Positions 35,700 to 44,814 of a DNA stretch of 64,000 nucleotides are shown here, piece after piece (positions within the stretch are counted from its first letter, which is position 1; every line of letters begins with the position of its first letter). Source of the stretch: Symsagittifera roscoffensis. Lineage: Eukaryota; Xenacoelomorpha; Acoela; Convolutidae. The notes under the pieces were generated by a model, which had not been told where the DNA came from, made no database searches, and was given only the letters and a program-made list of their open reading frames with translations. The DNA is taken from NCBI RefSeq assembly GCF_963678635.1, contig NC_087065.1, positions 54,898,397 to 54,962,396 on the forward strand, written 5' to 3'. Made by a program: the position numbers and the translations under genes.

Positions 35700-36662
35700 T
35701 TTCTTCCTCTATGAGATATTTTTGAAAGCAAAATAAGAAAGGTATGAATATAAGCACAAAGCTAAAAGCACTCGAAAAAAAATGACGAAGTAAAAATTGA
35801 TGTGAAATGAAAAGAGAAAAAAACTGAAAACTCTAACAGTTTCCAATTAGTAGAACTAGTTTTGGATTATTGAGTTGAGGCTTGAACTATTTCTCATTTC
35901 GGCGTAACAGGTTTTCTGAAGGGGACTGAGGGAAGCGGCTGAATCTTTTGGAATAACCCTGTGAGCGGGATGGGGCGAATTGGCCTGAGAGAAGTCACGC
36001 GTCAACTGACCAGCCGGACTGGCTAGCACAAAACAGACTCTTTCATCTGGAGAGCCGACTTCTGGACTGGAGACTTGGGGCTGAGTCGGCGGAGAACTGA
36101 TTGTGTTTATCGAGTATCGAGTGGCGAATCCGGCTACCATAAGAAAAGTGTTTGTTTCTTCCTGCGAGTAGTGCGCGAAGATATGGATTCCAAAGTGTGG
36201 GCTTGGGCCTCGATACCGTCAGATCCGCTTGTTTCTGATTTAGTTGTCGGAGAAAGTACTGAAAAAATTGTAGGCGCTTGCAATTTACATGATTGTGTTG
36301 CGTCTTCCGAAGAAATGGGGATAAAATCGCGACAACCCAAAAACTGGACTTTTGAAGGCGTCGGCACCTGAGTTCTAGGCGTGTCTGATGATTTCTAGAA
36401 TTGGACAATGGAATTGTCAAGTCGACGACCGGGTCAAGGTTTCCTGTGCCGGGTCCGCGTTTGAGGCCCGGAGCGTCCAGAGGGACGTCCATCGATCCTT
36501 TAGCAAATTGTTTTGACCTGATTGGAGTAGAAGCGGTTTGAAGAGCCACTGGTTTTGCGCGGAGAGGCACCAAGACTTTTTTTAGCTGCTATGCGAGTGC
36601 GGGAACTGGATGATCGGAGAGGCCTGTAGTCATCGGGAGACGACGAGGAGGAGCTACTGGAC

Positions 36663-37695
36663 CTAGTTGCCACTGCTGCGCGTTTCCCTCCCTTTTGGCC
36701 GGGGAGACCTGCTTGCCTGGAAAACCTGAATTAGATGGTTAAAGACGAGCCGCAAAATGGTTTCTCCTAATGACTTTCTTCCCATCACTTTTACTCTGGG
36801 TCGCCTGTCACATTGCTCTTGACGCTTTTCCGCTCTGAGAAGGTCACGCTCCAGCTGTTGATTCTCCAAATTAACACGTGAAGGAAGATATTCAGCGTCA
36901 GTACTTAATTCTGTATTTGGTTTCCGACCAAATTGTAACTCAAAATGGGAAAACTCCGTAAACAAATTATTTGTGACACGGATATCTTTTGTGATAATAA
37001 CTTAGCTTCAACTTTTGTGACACGGATATCTTCAAGAACTTGGCGAAGAGTAACCTGAGAATTGGCAAAATCCGGGCTTAACTTAGCTGCCCCCAACTTT
37101 AGTCTGGTAGTCTGGCTAGAACGTTCCATCAAACGACAGCCTCGATGATCTCCAATAGGGCAAACTTGTTGGCGGATAAATTTTTCCTTACAGAAAGACT
37201 CACAGAAAGATCAACTTTTTTTAATTCTCGAAAATTAATCTGCTTTGATTGTTTCAGAAATGCTATGTTATTGTATGTACGACTCCAGGAACTTTTTTTA
37301 AAACCCAATTAAGCGTGTAAGCATAGCTGATGGATACTTAGAAAATCTGTCGATTGCGACCAGAATGTACAATTATTTAATCAAATGTTCCTGGAGGGGA
37401 TCGGCATAGTCCAATTGGACTTTCTCATTCGGGCCAGTAGTCCCGGTAAAGGCTGGGAAGACTTAAGTTAAAGATTAGACTTTAGGTTTTTACCAAATTT
37501 GGTGCACTGAGGTTAATTCTGGCACATTTTAATGATATCTGGAAGCATCAGAGGCCACCAAATAAACTGCGCCGCGTCTACCATCGCAAGTTGTCCTAAT
37601 TGGGATCTTTGAAGCCTTGCCAGGATCGCCTTCTGCAATACACTAGGGATAGCACTCCGATTGCCCACCACTATACAACAATGCACCACTGACAA
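36663..37695 (-). pseudogene. Integrase remnant
   Basis: The frame at 37513-37695 carries an HHCC-type zinc-domain remnant with IWWPLMLPDIIKMCQN, typical of gypsy integrases. Minus-strand fragments follow with LDYADP and ILVAIDRFSKYPSAM, the first catalytic Asp region. The frame 36663-36965 has FELQFGRKPNTEL and NQQLERDLL.AE, a conserved integrase C-terminal signature. Several stops and frame changes separate the pieces. It is not functional. Confidence 0.8.
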
Positions 37696-37849
37696 TTACT
37701 GCTAAAAAGGTTTGATATACGCATCGATCAGGCTGAATATTTCAATAGTCGTTGTTAAATAGTGCCCGTTGGGTCAGGCGAGGGCTACGATCTTAGTCTG
37801 TAAGCTTTGACAACACATCCACATCGAGGATCGCAACCAGACCAGACAG

Positions 37850-38160
37850 TTACTTCCGATACGGGGCGTTGATTGAAATTTTTAAAATGCCAACGTGAGC
37901 CCTTGTTCCCGTGGCATCCTGTTCGCTTCTATGCGGCTCCTTCAAGATCTTAATCGGAGACACCAAAGAATTGCCAAGATACGCACATACACGCCTTTTA
38001 ACGCCGCTGCTCTCTCAGCGGAAGACTTCTTCCGTGGCCAAACTGCGTTCGACCTTGTTAACAGACGCGACTTGTTCACCGTGAGCCACGGTCTATCCAG
38101 GGGAACAAAATATTTCAATAGTCCTTCAAATCTAACGCCTCTGATGGTAAATTGAGTCAA
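37850..38160 (-). pseudogene. RNase H remnant
   Basis: A minus-strand frame with KYFVPLDRPWLTVNKSR and related peptide, which I place as the RNase H region of the gypsy element by position between the protease remnant and integrase. Similarity is weak and the frame is broken. Confidence 0.4.
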
Positions 38161-38589
38161 TTTTTTTTTGAAAAAAAAAACATGAGGATAGCGAGATACA
38201 GGGTTAGATCCGAGAAAAGACTGGACTAGATCGAGACGTCGACTTCTAGCGTATCGAATGGTTCAATGCTTATTCATTCATAGTCTGCGTATACTGTATC
38301 GATTGGACAGTCATGTTCATCTAGATTATTTGCCGAAATTACAGATTTAACGATAGTTGCCACTGTTCGTCGGTTTACAAACGAGACTTGACTGCCCGTA
38401 TATACGTCGCTTTGAAAAACAAAATGTTTTGTTACAAAATAGAGTAATTTGGATACAACGGATTTTTCACGTTGCTGCGTATAACACTTCTAGTTTTTTA
38501 ACTGTTGCAGCTTCTGGAGGATTAGTAAAAACGGGTCTTTGGAGTCTATCAAAAGCTAGTACAGCAAACTCGGATTTGTTGTCCGATGT

Positions 38590-39560
38590 ACTAAAACTGC
38601 ATTTTTTCCTCGGCCGTTTCGTCTGATTCTGCATCAACTTTTGCGCTACTTTTGAAATTACAATTTTTAGCGAAACGGCCCTTCTTACTGCAATTACGGA
38701 ACGTCACACCATTTACTGGGCAGGTCTGCTCGTGATTTGATGTGAGCTTATTCCCGCAAAAAAATCATGGTATGCGTCTTTGAAAACACCGCCCTTTGAA
38801 CGATTGGAGATAAACTGTGCCCGATTGACTTTATATGATAACTTTTTACTTTGAACTGGGGTACGTGGGTTCTTGTTCAAAATAAAAATTCTGCGGTGAA
38901 CTTGACCGTTGTTGGGATGAACTGCAGGGATTTGCCGAATACCCGAACTGTTTTTGCAAACTGGACGCAGTTTGGGATCCTTTCTTCTTTAAGAAAGCAG
39001 ACTTCAGAGTATCTTTGGGAGTAGCACTTGGATGGATACATAAACCACGCTGGATATTTTTAAAGCGCATTTTAGCTATCAATATATCCCTAGCTACTTC
39101 TTTCCCTTGGTCGATCGTTCAACCACACGGGACTGCCTGGCCAGTCAGACGCGGAAAGATGGACTCTAAACATTCGCGTTCAGAATGGACAGAGTTATAG
39201 ACTAGTAATTGTTGTATGAATTAACTCTTCTCCATCGTGAATAAAAATACGCAGTTGACGAAAAAACCTTTAAGCGAAATTGCACTAAGATCTGTATGAG
39301 AATAGTTTTGAAGAAATCGTTTTCGACCCTCGGTACTAAGGGAGAAGAACTTTCTGGATTTTTTTTTTGATCTGCTTCATAAAAAATACACCAGAAGCTA
39401 TCCTCGGGGCTTTTTGCCCTTCTTCCTCGTTGAATTCATCTTTTTTACTACGAACTGCTGTGGAGTCGCGTGTTAGACGATTCGCCTCGGCTGTCGCATT
39501 TTCGCTTGGGCCTGGGACCTCCAGCCCAGGAGCGGGGTTGTCATGCACTGTCCCCGGAGT
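38590..39560 (-). pseudogene. Gag remnant with zinc knuckle
   Basis: Minus-strand fragments encode an acidic/basic region (39336-39548), a capsid-like piece with GEELIHT and SDWPGSPVWLNDRPRE, and a nucleocapsid-like end with CGNKLTSNHEQTC and NCSKKGRFAKNC (about 38660-38750). The latter resembles paired Cys/His fingers, but the first Cys of the second finger is changed. Stops and shifts are frequent. Confidence 0.65.
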
Positions 39561-39730
39561 TTTCAGCAGTTCACGTGGGTCGCATCTTTCCTGCAGAGTT
39601 ATGGAGAGACTGAACTGGCTGATCCAAGCTTCCCAACTGCTGGGCGGATCTGAGGTAGGCTTGGGCCAAAAGACGGGTACTTCTAATAGATTGGTTGAAT
39701 TGTACGTGATCGTAACTGCTGGCTACACCC

Positions 39731-39983
39731 TGTTGTACCTCAAGGAACTTTAGTTCATCTTGTGCAATAGATATAAGTAATAAAGAAATATAAAAAATGT
39801 CATGACAAATAAATCTCAGAATCAACTTGAATTTTTTGTATGGTGATAGTGAGCAAGTGTTTAGAATTGCACCAACTTCAGTGGCAGTATGGCAGGTCGT
39901 TAACGACCTTGATAACCAGAATGCGATAACTTTCAATGGATAGTATGACGTAATGACAAACATAGCAACATCACAATGCCACA
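39731..39983 (-). repeat. 5' LTR of decayed gypsy element
   Basis: It starts TGTGGCATTGTGATGTTGC on the minus strand. Compared with the other LTR it has 28 extra bases that include the perfect 16-bp palindrome AGGTCGTTAACGACCT. The inner boundary is approximate. Confidence 0.75.
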
Positions 39984-40959
39984 GTCCCTTTATCCGCCCT
40001 ACCATCACCCTTCCCAAGAGAACTAACCCTAGCGCAGCAGAACCAGCCCTCCGAATAGTGTTAATCTTGACCACCCCACCCTGCAACGTTTTTACAGATT
40101 TTTTATCAGTTTTTTAATACAGATCACAAATGCCATTTTTGGAAAATTTTAGACAATTTTTTTTTCGGTGCGCGATCCCTGTCAAAAATAGCATTTTAAT
40201 CTATACTTACATAAATACATGATAACATACAATGGTATTCCGCTCCACAAATGTTATATTTTTGGGGCCTTTTTAGAAAGTTTTGACAAATAAACTGTAT
40301 TTTTGCAGAGTGCGATCTTTCTCAAAATTAGTTTATACATACATCTCTTCAACTATGTCTCCCTTTTTACCTAGTGGGGAGGGATGTGCGTTACTAAAAA
40401 GTTCTGATATTCTTAACCGTTGATTTATTTTTTTCAAGAGGGATATTAGTTACTTGGCACCCGAGGTGGGCCTATAGTTACAGAGATCCTCCACCTCAAG
40501 TTTTCACTTCCTCTCCCCCAAGTTTTCAAAAAAAAATAAGAACATCAACCAACTCAATAAGGTGGATAAAATCTATTTTAAAGGGGTTTTATTGTCTCTA
40601 CGTATAAATATACTAGTTTCGAGTATTTCTAGTTAAATATACTCAATCACAATTGATATGCAATGGATTTCAGTGCTTTTTAAATAACAGCAAAAAAATT
40701 TGTAGACACTGATTTCAGTGCTTTTTAAATAACAGCAAAAAAATTTGTAGACACTGACTATTTTGTAGATACTGACTATGAAACTCAAATTTGTTCGATT
40801 TTTATCCACAGAACTCCAGTACGGGTTCATCCGCTTTTTCAGAGTCCTTAAGCAAAGCGTGGTCTTTTCTGCCCCCCCCCCCCCCCCCGTGCCAAATTCA
40901 AAGATCCTTTTCGCATCGGCTAACAGATTATTTGCATAAGTTAGTTTACCTCAATGTAA
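39984..40959. other. Intergenic sequence left of copy B
   Basis: No gene is seen. There are two degenerate repeats (about 40120-40215 and 40245-40350, sharing TGCGATC and a TATACTTACAT/TATACATACAT end). A perfect 45-bp tandem duplication (40666-40755) and a run of about 18 C (40871-40888) also occur. Confidence 0.5.
40666..40755 (+). repeat. Perfect 45-bp tandem duplication
   Basis: The unit beginning GATTTCAGTGCTTTTTAAAT and ending GTAGACACT is present twice head to tail with no difference. A partial third unit (TTTTGTAGATACTGACTA) follows. Confidence 0.9.
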
Positions 40960-40963
40960 TTTG

Positions 40964-41373
40964 TGGAACCTGATCTAAACTACATTTTATGATTGGATAA
41001 ATTAGATATTTTACCAATGTAAAGTATTTAATATTAACCAATCTTGATCCATCTAACTAACAACCCACTTATTTGTAAGTGCTGAAATTACTTGTAATTT
41101 CAGCACCAGAGAGATTTGAATTTAACTTAGAAATTAGTTGAACTCTCCCGAGCACTTCAGCAGCCGCAATAAACCAGTATACCCTAGATCTATTGAGCCT
41201 AGCAGAGACTAGTTAAACAACCTGAGACTAGATAGTATAAGAGTAAGATTAGGATCGGTATTAGACTAAGAAGTTGCACGAATCTATCCGGCCGAAAATA
41301 AGATAGCGTGACGAGCAGACGGTGTACCCTATCCGAAATTACTCTATGAGTTATACCCATCGGTCATAACTCA
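40964..41373 (+). repeat. 5' LTR, copy B
   Basis: A 410-bp LTR with TG...CA ends. It contains AATAAA (41168-41173), a TATA-like TATAAGAG (about 41237) and a 12-bp perfect hairpin (41079-41106). It differs from the 3' LTR at one base (AATCTTGATCC against AATCATGATCC). Confidence 0.95.
41079..41106 (+). repeat. LTR hairpin
   Basis: GTGCTGAAATTA and TAATTTCAGCAC are perfect reverse complements around CTTG. The same hairpin is at 59570-59597 in the 3' LTR. A role in RNA 3'-end formation, packaging or transcription is possible but not shown. Confidence 0.8.
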
Positions 41374-41375
41374 TC

Positions 41376-41393
41376 TGGTGCGACCATAAGTCT
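41376..41393 (+). other. Primer-binding site candidate, copy B
   Basis: TGGTGCGACCATAAGTC starts two bases after the LTR. The TGG start fits a tRNA 3'-CCA complement and TCGAAC follows further in, as in a T-loop complement, but spacing is one base short of a standard tRNA. The primer tRNA is not assigned. Confidence 0.6.
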
Positions 41394-41460
41394 CGAACAA
41401 GACCTTAATAGCTTAGAATTAACCAAAATAGATTAGAAATTAGACAAAAACATTTACAAA

Positions 41461-41694
41461 ATGTTATACGACAATAATTTAATCGAAATGTCTCTACGAC
41501 TCAATAGATCAGAGCCAATATTCCGAACCATAACAGAACTACCCGGAATTGGAAGAAGACCTCGAACCAGAGACGACATACGACAAAGTAGAAACTTGCC
41601 ATATAGTTATATGATAGTTAGACAAAAACCAGAACAAACTTTTATATTTAGAATACTACTGGCAATGAATTTAGATTTTCATTTGCAAACATAA
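41461..41694 (+). CDS. Leader ORF, 77 aa
   Basis: The first ATG after the primer-binding site opens a 77-codon frame with a central Arg-rich segment (GIGRRPRTRDDIRQSR). It has no counterpart in copy A, which lacks this region. It may be a genuine small protein, the first exon of a spliced product that supplies an AUG to a downstream ORF, or just an upstream ORF. A TTTCAG acceptor-like site follows the stop. No family is recognised. Confidence 0.35.
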   Translation: MLYDNNLIEMSLRLNRSEPIFRTITELPGIGRRPRTRDDIRQSRNLPYSYMIVRQKPEQTFIFRILLAMNLDFHLQT

Positions 41695-42024
41695 AACCTT
41701 GAAGTTAATCTTCAAAATCATTTCAGGCGCTAAACAAAATTATTAATATACAAAAACGATTGATAAAAAGATCTCAGATCGTTTTCCTAAACTCTGCAGT
41801 AATATACAAAACATGTTTGAAAAATATTTATTGTAAAACAAAAATAAAAATTAGTAGCATGACAATAAATGGTTAGTAATCATAAATCATTCTGTTGCCC
41901 CAGCTTCATCACCTAAAACATAACAGCATTCATAAGCTCACTAATATCATCAAAACACTAAATCTTTTCTTTACAATAAATTTCAATCTTTATTAAAACT
42001 TAAATTCACTTAATTTTAAAATCA

Positions 42025-42109
42025 GATCATCAAGGCTTATCCTTGGATCTTAAATCATTTTCTAGTTAATTAAATTTCGAACTTGATCATCAAGGCCTAT
42101 CCTTGGATC
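42025..42109 (+). repeat. Twin hairpins in the leader
   Basis: Two 25-base units (42025-42049 and 42085-42109), identical except for one base in the loop, start GATCATCAAGG and end CCTTGGATC. CAAGG pairs with CCTTG and the outer GATC ends can pair. They lie about 650 nt after the primer-binding site, where retroelement packaging or dimerisation signals are often found. Confidence 0.6.
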
Positions 42110-42626
42110 AAAAAGAACAATTTTGTTCTCCCCCACCCACTTAACTAGTGTCTAACGACCTCAAACGTCGATTCACTATCCAACCCTTTCTAAAGACCCA
42201 AGACTAATAGAAATTTTTAAACAAAACTAATCATTCAAATTAGGATAAACAGTGAAGAACTTCGGTTATTCATCCTTCACTTAACTCCCCCCTCTTACCA
42301 GACCCAGGATAAATCTTAGACTTAGTAAGTTTAAAATAGTATCTAACGAACTACTCGCGTTCTAATTATACCTGAACCTTGTGGATCGATTTACTATTCT
42401 CCAACCCTTGAACACAATCACTACCCCTAAGTAAGATTAAGTAAGTTAACACCTTAGCTTATACTAGTCACGAGAAAGTAAAAATCATTCTCCGGAATAG
42501 ATATACTTTTCTCTCCAACCCTGAACAAATAGACCCAGGTTAAGCTAACCAAAAAATCGTAAGGACTAACAGTTTAAGCAATTAGAATTCACTTAACAAC
42601 CTTTTGCATCCGTCATCCTAAACCTT

Positions 42627-43094
42627 ATGTCATTTAAAAACCTAGGAAATAAACAAACAATCGTTTTACACAATTGTGAAATAGATAACAAAAAATACGA
42701 CCTTGTAATCACACCTCATACACAAACAGTTGGATACATTCGAACAAAACGACAAACACTAAAGAGAAAAATAATAACTAAACAAAGACAAATAACACGA
42801 AAAAGATTTTCAAAAAACCGAAACGCATTTTCAGAATCAGAAACCAACAGTTTAGACGAACTTTACAAACTAAAAGAATCAATAGATAAAAATTGCCCAC
42901 TTCACGATCAATTATATTTCTCTGACTCAGAAACAACTTCAAATTCATCAAAAAGAGGAAAAAGAAGAATAAAAAAGCAGTATAAACACAAACCAGTACA
43001 TTTATACAATTGGAATCAACCAATTCGACACATTAATAATTACATATTAACAGTCATCGAACGAAAAAATGAGCTCAACGCACACCCCAGGTGA
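42627..43094 (+). CDS. Basic 155-aa ORF upstream of gag
   Basis: An ATG ORF of 155 codons ending 26 nt inside the next ORF in another frame. The N-terminal 45 residues look globular. Residues about 40-66 are very rich in Lys and Arg and could be a nuclear-localisation or RNA-binding segment. A Ser/Glu/Asp stretch and a second basic cluster (KRGKRRIKKQYKHK) follow. Basic accessory proteins that control RNA export or transcription occur in complex retroviruses, but no homology is visible and the role is unknown. Copy A lacks the region, so conservation cannot be tested here. Confidence 0.5.
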   Translation: MSFKNLGNKQTIVLHNCEIDNKKYDLVITPHTQTVGYIRTKRQTLKRKIITKQRQITRKRFSKNRNAFSESETNSLDELYKLKESIDKNCPLHDQLYFSDSETTSNSSKRGKRRIKKQYKHKPVHLYNWNQPIRHINNYILTVIERKNELNAHPR

Positions 43095-44808
43095 CGAAAC
43101 CCCAGATGATGATGAAATCTTCCCTTTTATAGTAGATGCAACCACTGATAGAGGACAGCATATATTTTGCAAAAATTTACTCTTAAATTTATTTGAACCC
43201 GGAATCAGTCCATGTAAAACAGAGTTCCCAGATGTAAAAATCAAAAGACAAATCATAGATCACTATCTAAAGGATATATGTAACTTAACACAACAGTATG
43301 GAATCTACTCCATAGAATTCACCTCACCAAACCATAATCATAGTAAATATATAATTCAAACAGACGATCTTGATTTAGAATTTTCAAAAGTATTTTCAGA
43401 ATATATAAAAAGCATCCAATATCTTAACTCACAAAGAGCAAACTCCATATTCACCAATGAAGTTTTCGCAATAATATATAGTTATATCTCGATATTAGAA
43501 AACGAAATCCCAATACCAAATGTCTCACCGACAGAAACATCTAAACATATAAGAGTACGACATGAGATCACACTACTCTCTAGTTATTTAAACATCATTA
43601 AAGAAAATTTCACCAAAGACGAAGTTTCACAACATACAAAACACGATCTACAAAAAATTTTGGCATGGTTCATAATAGATTATTTCACACACAATATTGA
43701 TTTAATTGCACAAGCAAGAAAAAATTTTAGACCCCAAAACTCGAACGATGATACCGCTATCACAGAACAATCAGACTATGTTTGGGACCCCGAATGGTCT
43801 CATCCCGCATTTATAAGCTTCCCACAATCAATCTCAAGTCAAGCAATAAGTACGATATCTTACATAAGAGATTATGTAAGAGTAATACCATTAACCATTG
43901 ATGCAACACCATTAAACTATAATACATTTTTGCCCGATACACAAAATAATAGTTTAAACTCTACAGTCATACACAATGAAAACCTCAATGGAACTAGGAA
44001 TCTTACTCAACAAGATATCCAGACACCATCACACTTCATAAATGAAGAAATTGTACACACAACAACTACACAACAAAGTATTTCACCAATACGTCCAAAC
44101 TTAACAACATCAAGAAATACAAATCCTTCACAAACACAGGTAACCTTACAATCAACCGTTAAACCTTCGGTTGCCCCTAAATATTCACATATGGATTACC
44201 AAACATACAGACCCATGACAATACCACCAAAAACACGCAAAACATTCACTAGAAACAACTTTGCAGACCATAATTATAATTATACACATCCATCAAAAAC
44301 AAATTATCATCCACGAAGAAATTTTAACCAATATACAAGATCTCGAAATTGGGATAACCCAATGGCCCAATCTAATTCAGTAAATTTCCAAACAAATCCT
44401 CCACAGGATCGCAGTGAAAATTACCCATTTTTTCAACAAAATAAAAATAAAAAACAGACATCTTATCAAACGGATTATTTATCCTCAGATGATGATTTCT
44501 TACAACCAGATATATTTGCACCATATACTCAAGAATATCGTGGACAAGGAGCACAGAAACCACATACAAATCATAGAATTTTTTCTCCACAACCGATAGA
44601 TACACAACATCAACAACCAATTCAGCAACAAAATCCAATTAATACACAATCTTTTCAACCAATTCAACAACAAAATCCAATGATTGCACACTCGTATCAA
44701 CCAACACAAATGCAAAATGAAGTACCACTCCCATATTATCTTCAACAACATGAAATAACAAGAAACCAACTTTCAAATTTTTCTCAAATGCCAAATGCAG
44801 CAGAATAA
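43069..44808 (+). CDS. 579-aa ORF in frame with Gag
   Basis: An ATG ORF with an acidic N-terminus, a probable alpha-helical globular domain (about residues 15-235) and a long Asn/Gln/Thr/Pro-rich tail with QPIQQQNP units near residues 510-545. It ends with TAA at 44806-44808. Two codons later, in the same frame, the ATG of the capsid-like Gag begins. The ORF may therefore be the N-terminal part of an unusually long Gag whose frame carries a nonsense change, or a separate protein with a stop-codon readthrough. I do not recognise the globular part; matrix-like is a guess by position. Confidence 0.55.
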   Translation: MSSTHTPGDETPDDDEIFPFIVDATTDRGQHIFCKNLLLNLFEPGISPCKTEFPDVKIKRQIIDHYLKDICNLTQQYGIYSIEFTSPNHNHSKYIIQTDDLDLEFSKVFSEYIKSIQYLNSQRANSIFTNEVFAIIYSYISILENEIPIPNVSPTETSKHIRVRHEITLLSSYLNIIKENFTKDEVSQHTKHDLQKILAWFIIDYFTHNIDLIAQARKNFRPQNSNDDTAITEQSDYVWDPEWSHPAFISFPQSISSQAISTISYIRDYVRVIPLTIDATPLNYNTFLPDTQNNSLNSTVIHNENLNGTRNLTQQDIQTPSHFINEEIVHTTTTQQSISPIRPNLTTSRNTNPSQTQVTLQSTVKPSVAPKYSHMDYQTYRPMTIPPKTRKTFTRNNFADHNYNYTHPSKTNYHPRRNFNQYTRSRNWDNPMAQSNSVNFQTNPPQDRSENYPFFQQNKNKKQTSYQTDYLSSDDDFLQPDIFAPYTQEYRGQGAQKPHTNHRIFSPQPIDTQHQQPIQQQNPINTQSFQPIQQQNPMIAHSYQPTQMQNEVPLPYYLQQHEITRNQLSNFSQMPNAAE

Positions 44809-44814
44809 TTACAA

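Larger units (their letters stand above)
35481..39983 (-). mobile_element. Decayed Ty3/gypsy element
   Basis: Two diverged LTRs (35481-35699 and about 39731-39983) flank minus-strand remnants. In order these are Gag with zinc knuckle (39560-38590), a protease-like remnant, RNase H (38160-37850), integrase zinc domain (37695-37513), core (37450-36900) and C-terminus (36900-36660). RT is missing: only about 430 bp lie between the zinc knuckle and RNase H. A purine-rich AGAGGAAGAAA precedes the 3' LTR on the minus strand. The element is much older than the other two, with stops every few dozen codons. It borders a polymerase fragment on the left. Confidence 0.8.
41374..42626 (+). other. Long leader of copy B
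   Basis: About 1.25 kb between the LTR and the first sizeable ORF. It contains a 77-codon ORF (41461-41694), two nearly identical hairpins 60 nt apart (42025-42049, 42085-42109), and degenerate repeats built around TCTCCAACCCT and CTAACGA (about 42140-42530). A leader of this kind can hold packaging, dimerisation and splicing signals. None is proven. Confidence 0.6.

Noticed and set aside
36043-36573. 176-aa minus-strand frame
   Set aside because: It is downstream remnant sequence of the decayed gypsy element with no recognisable domain. It is covered by the element entry.
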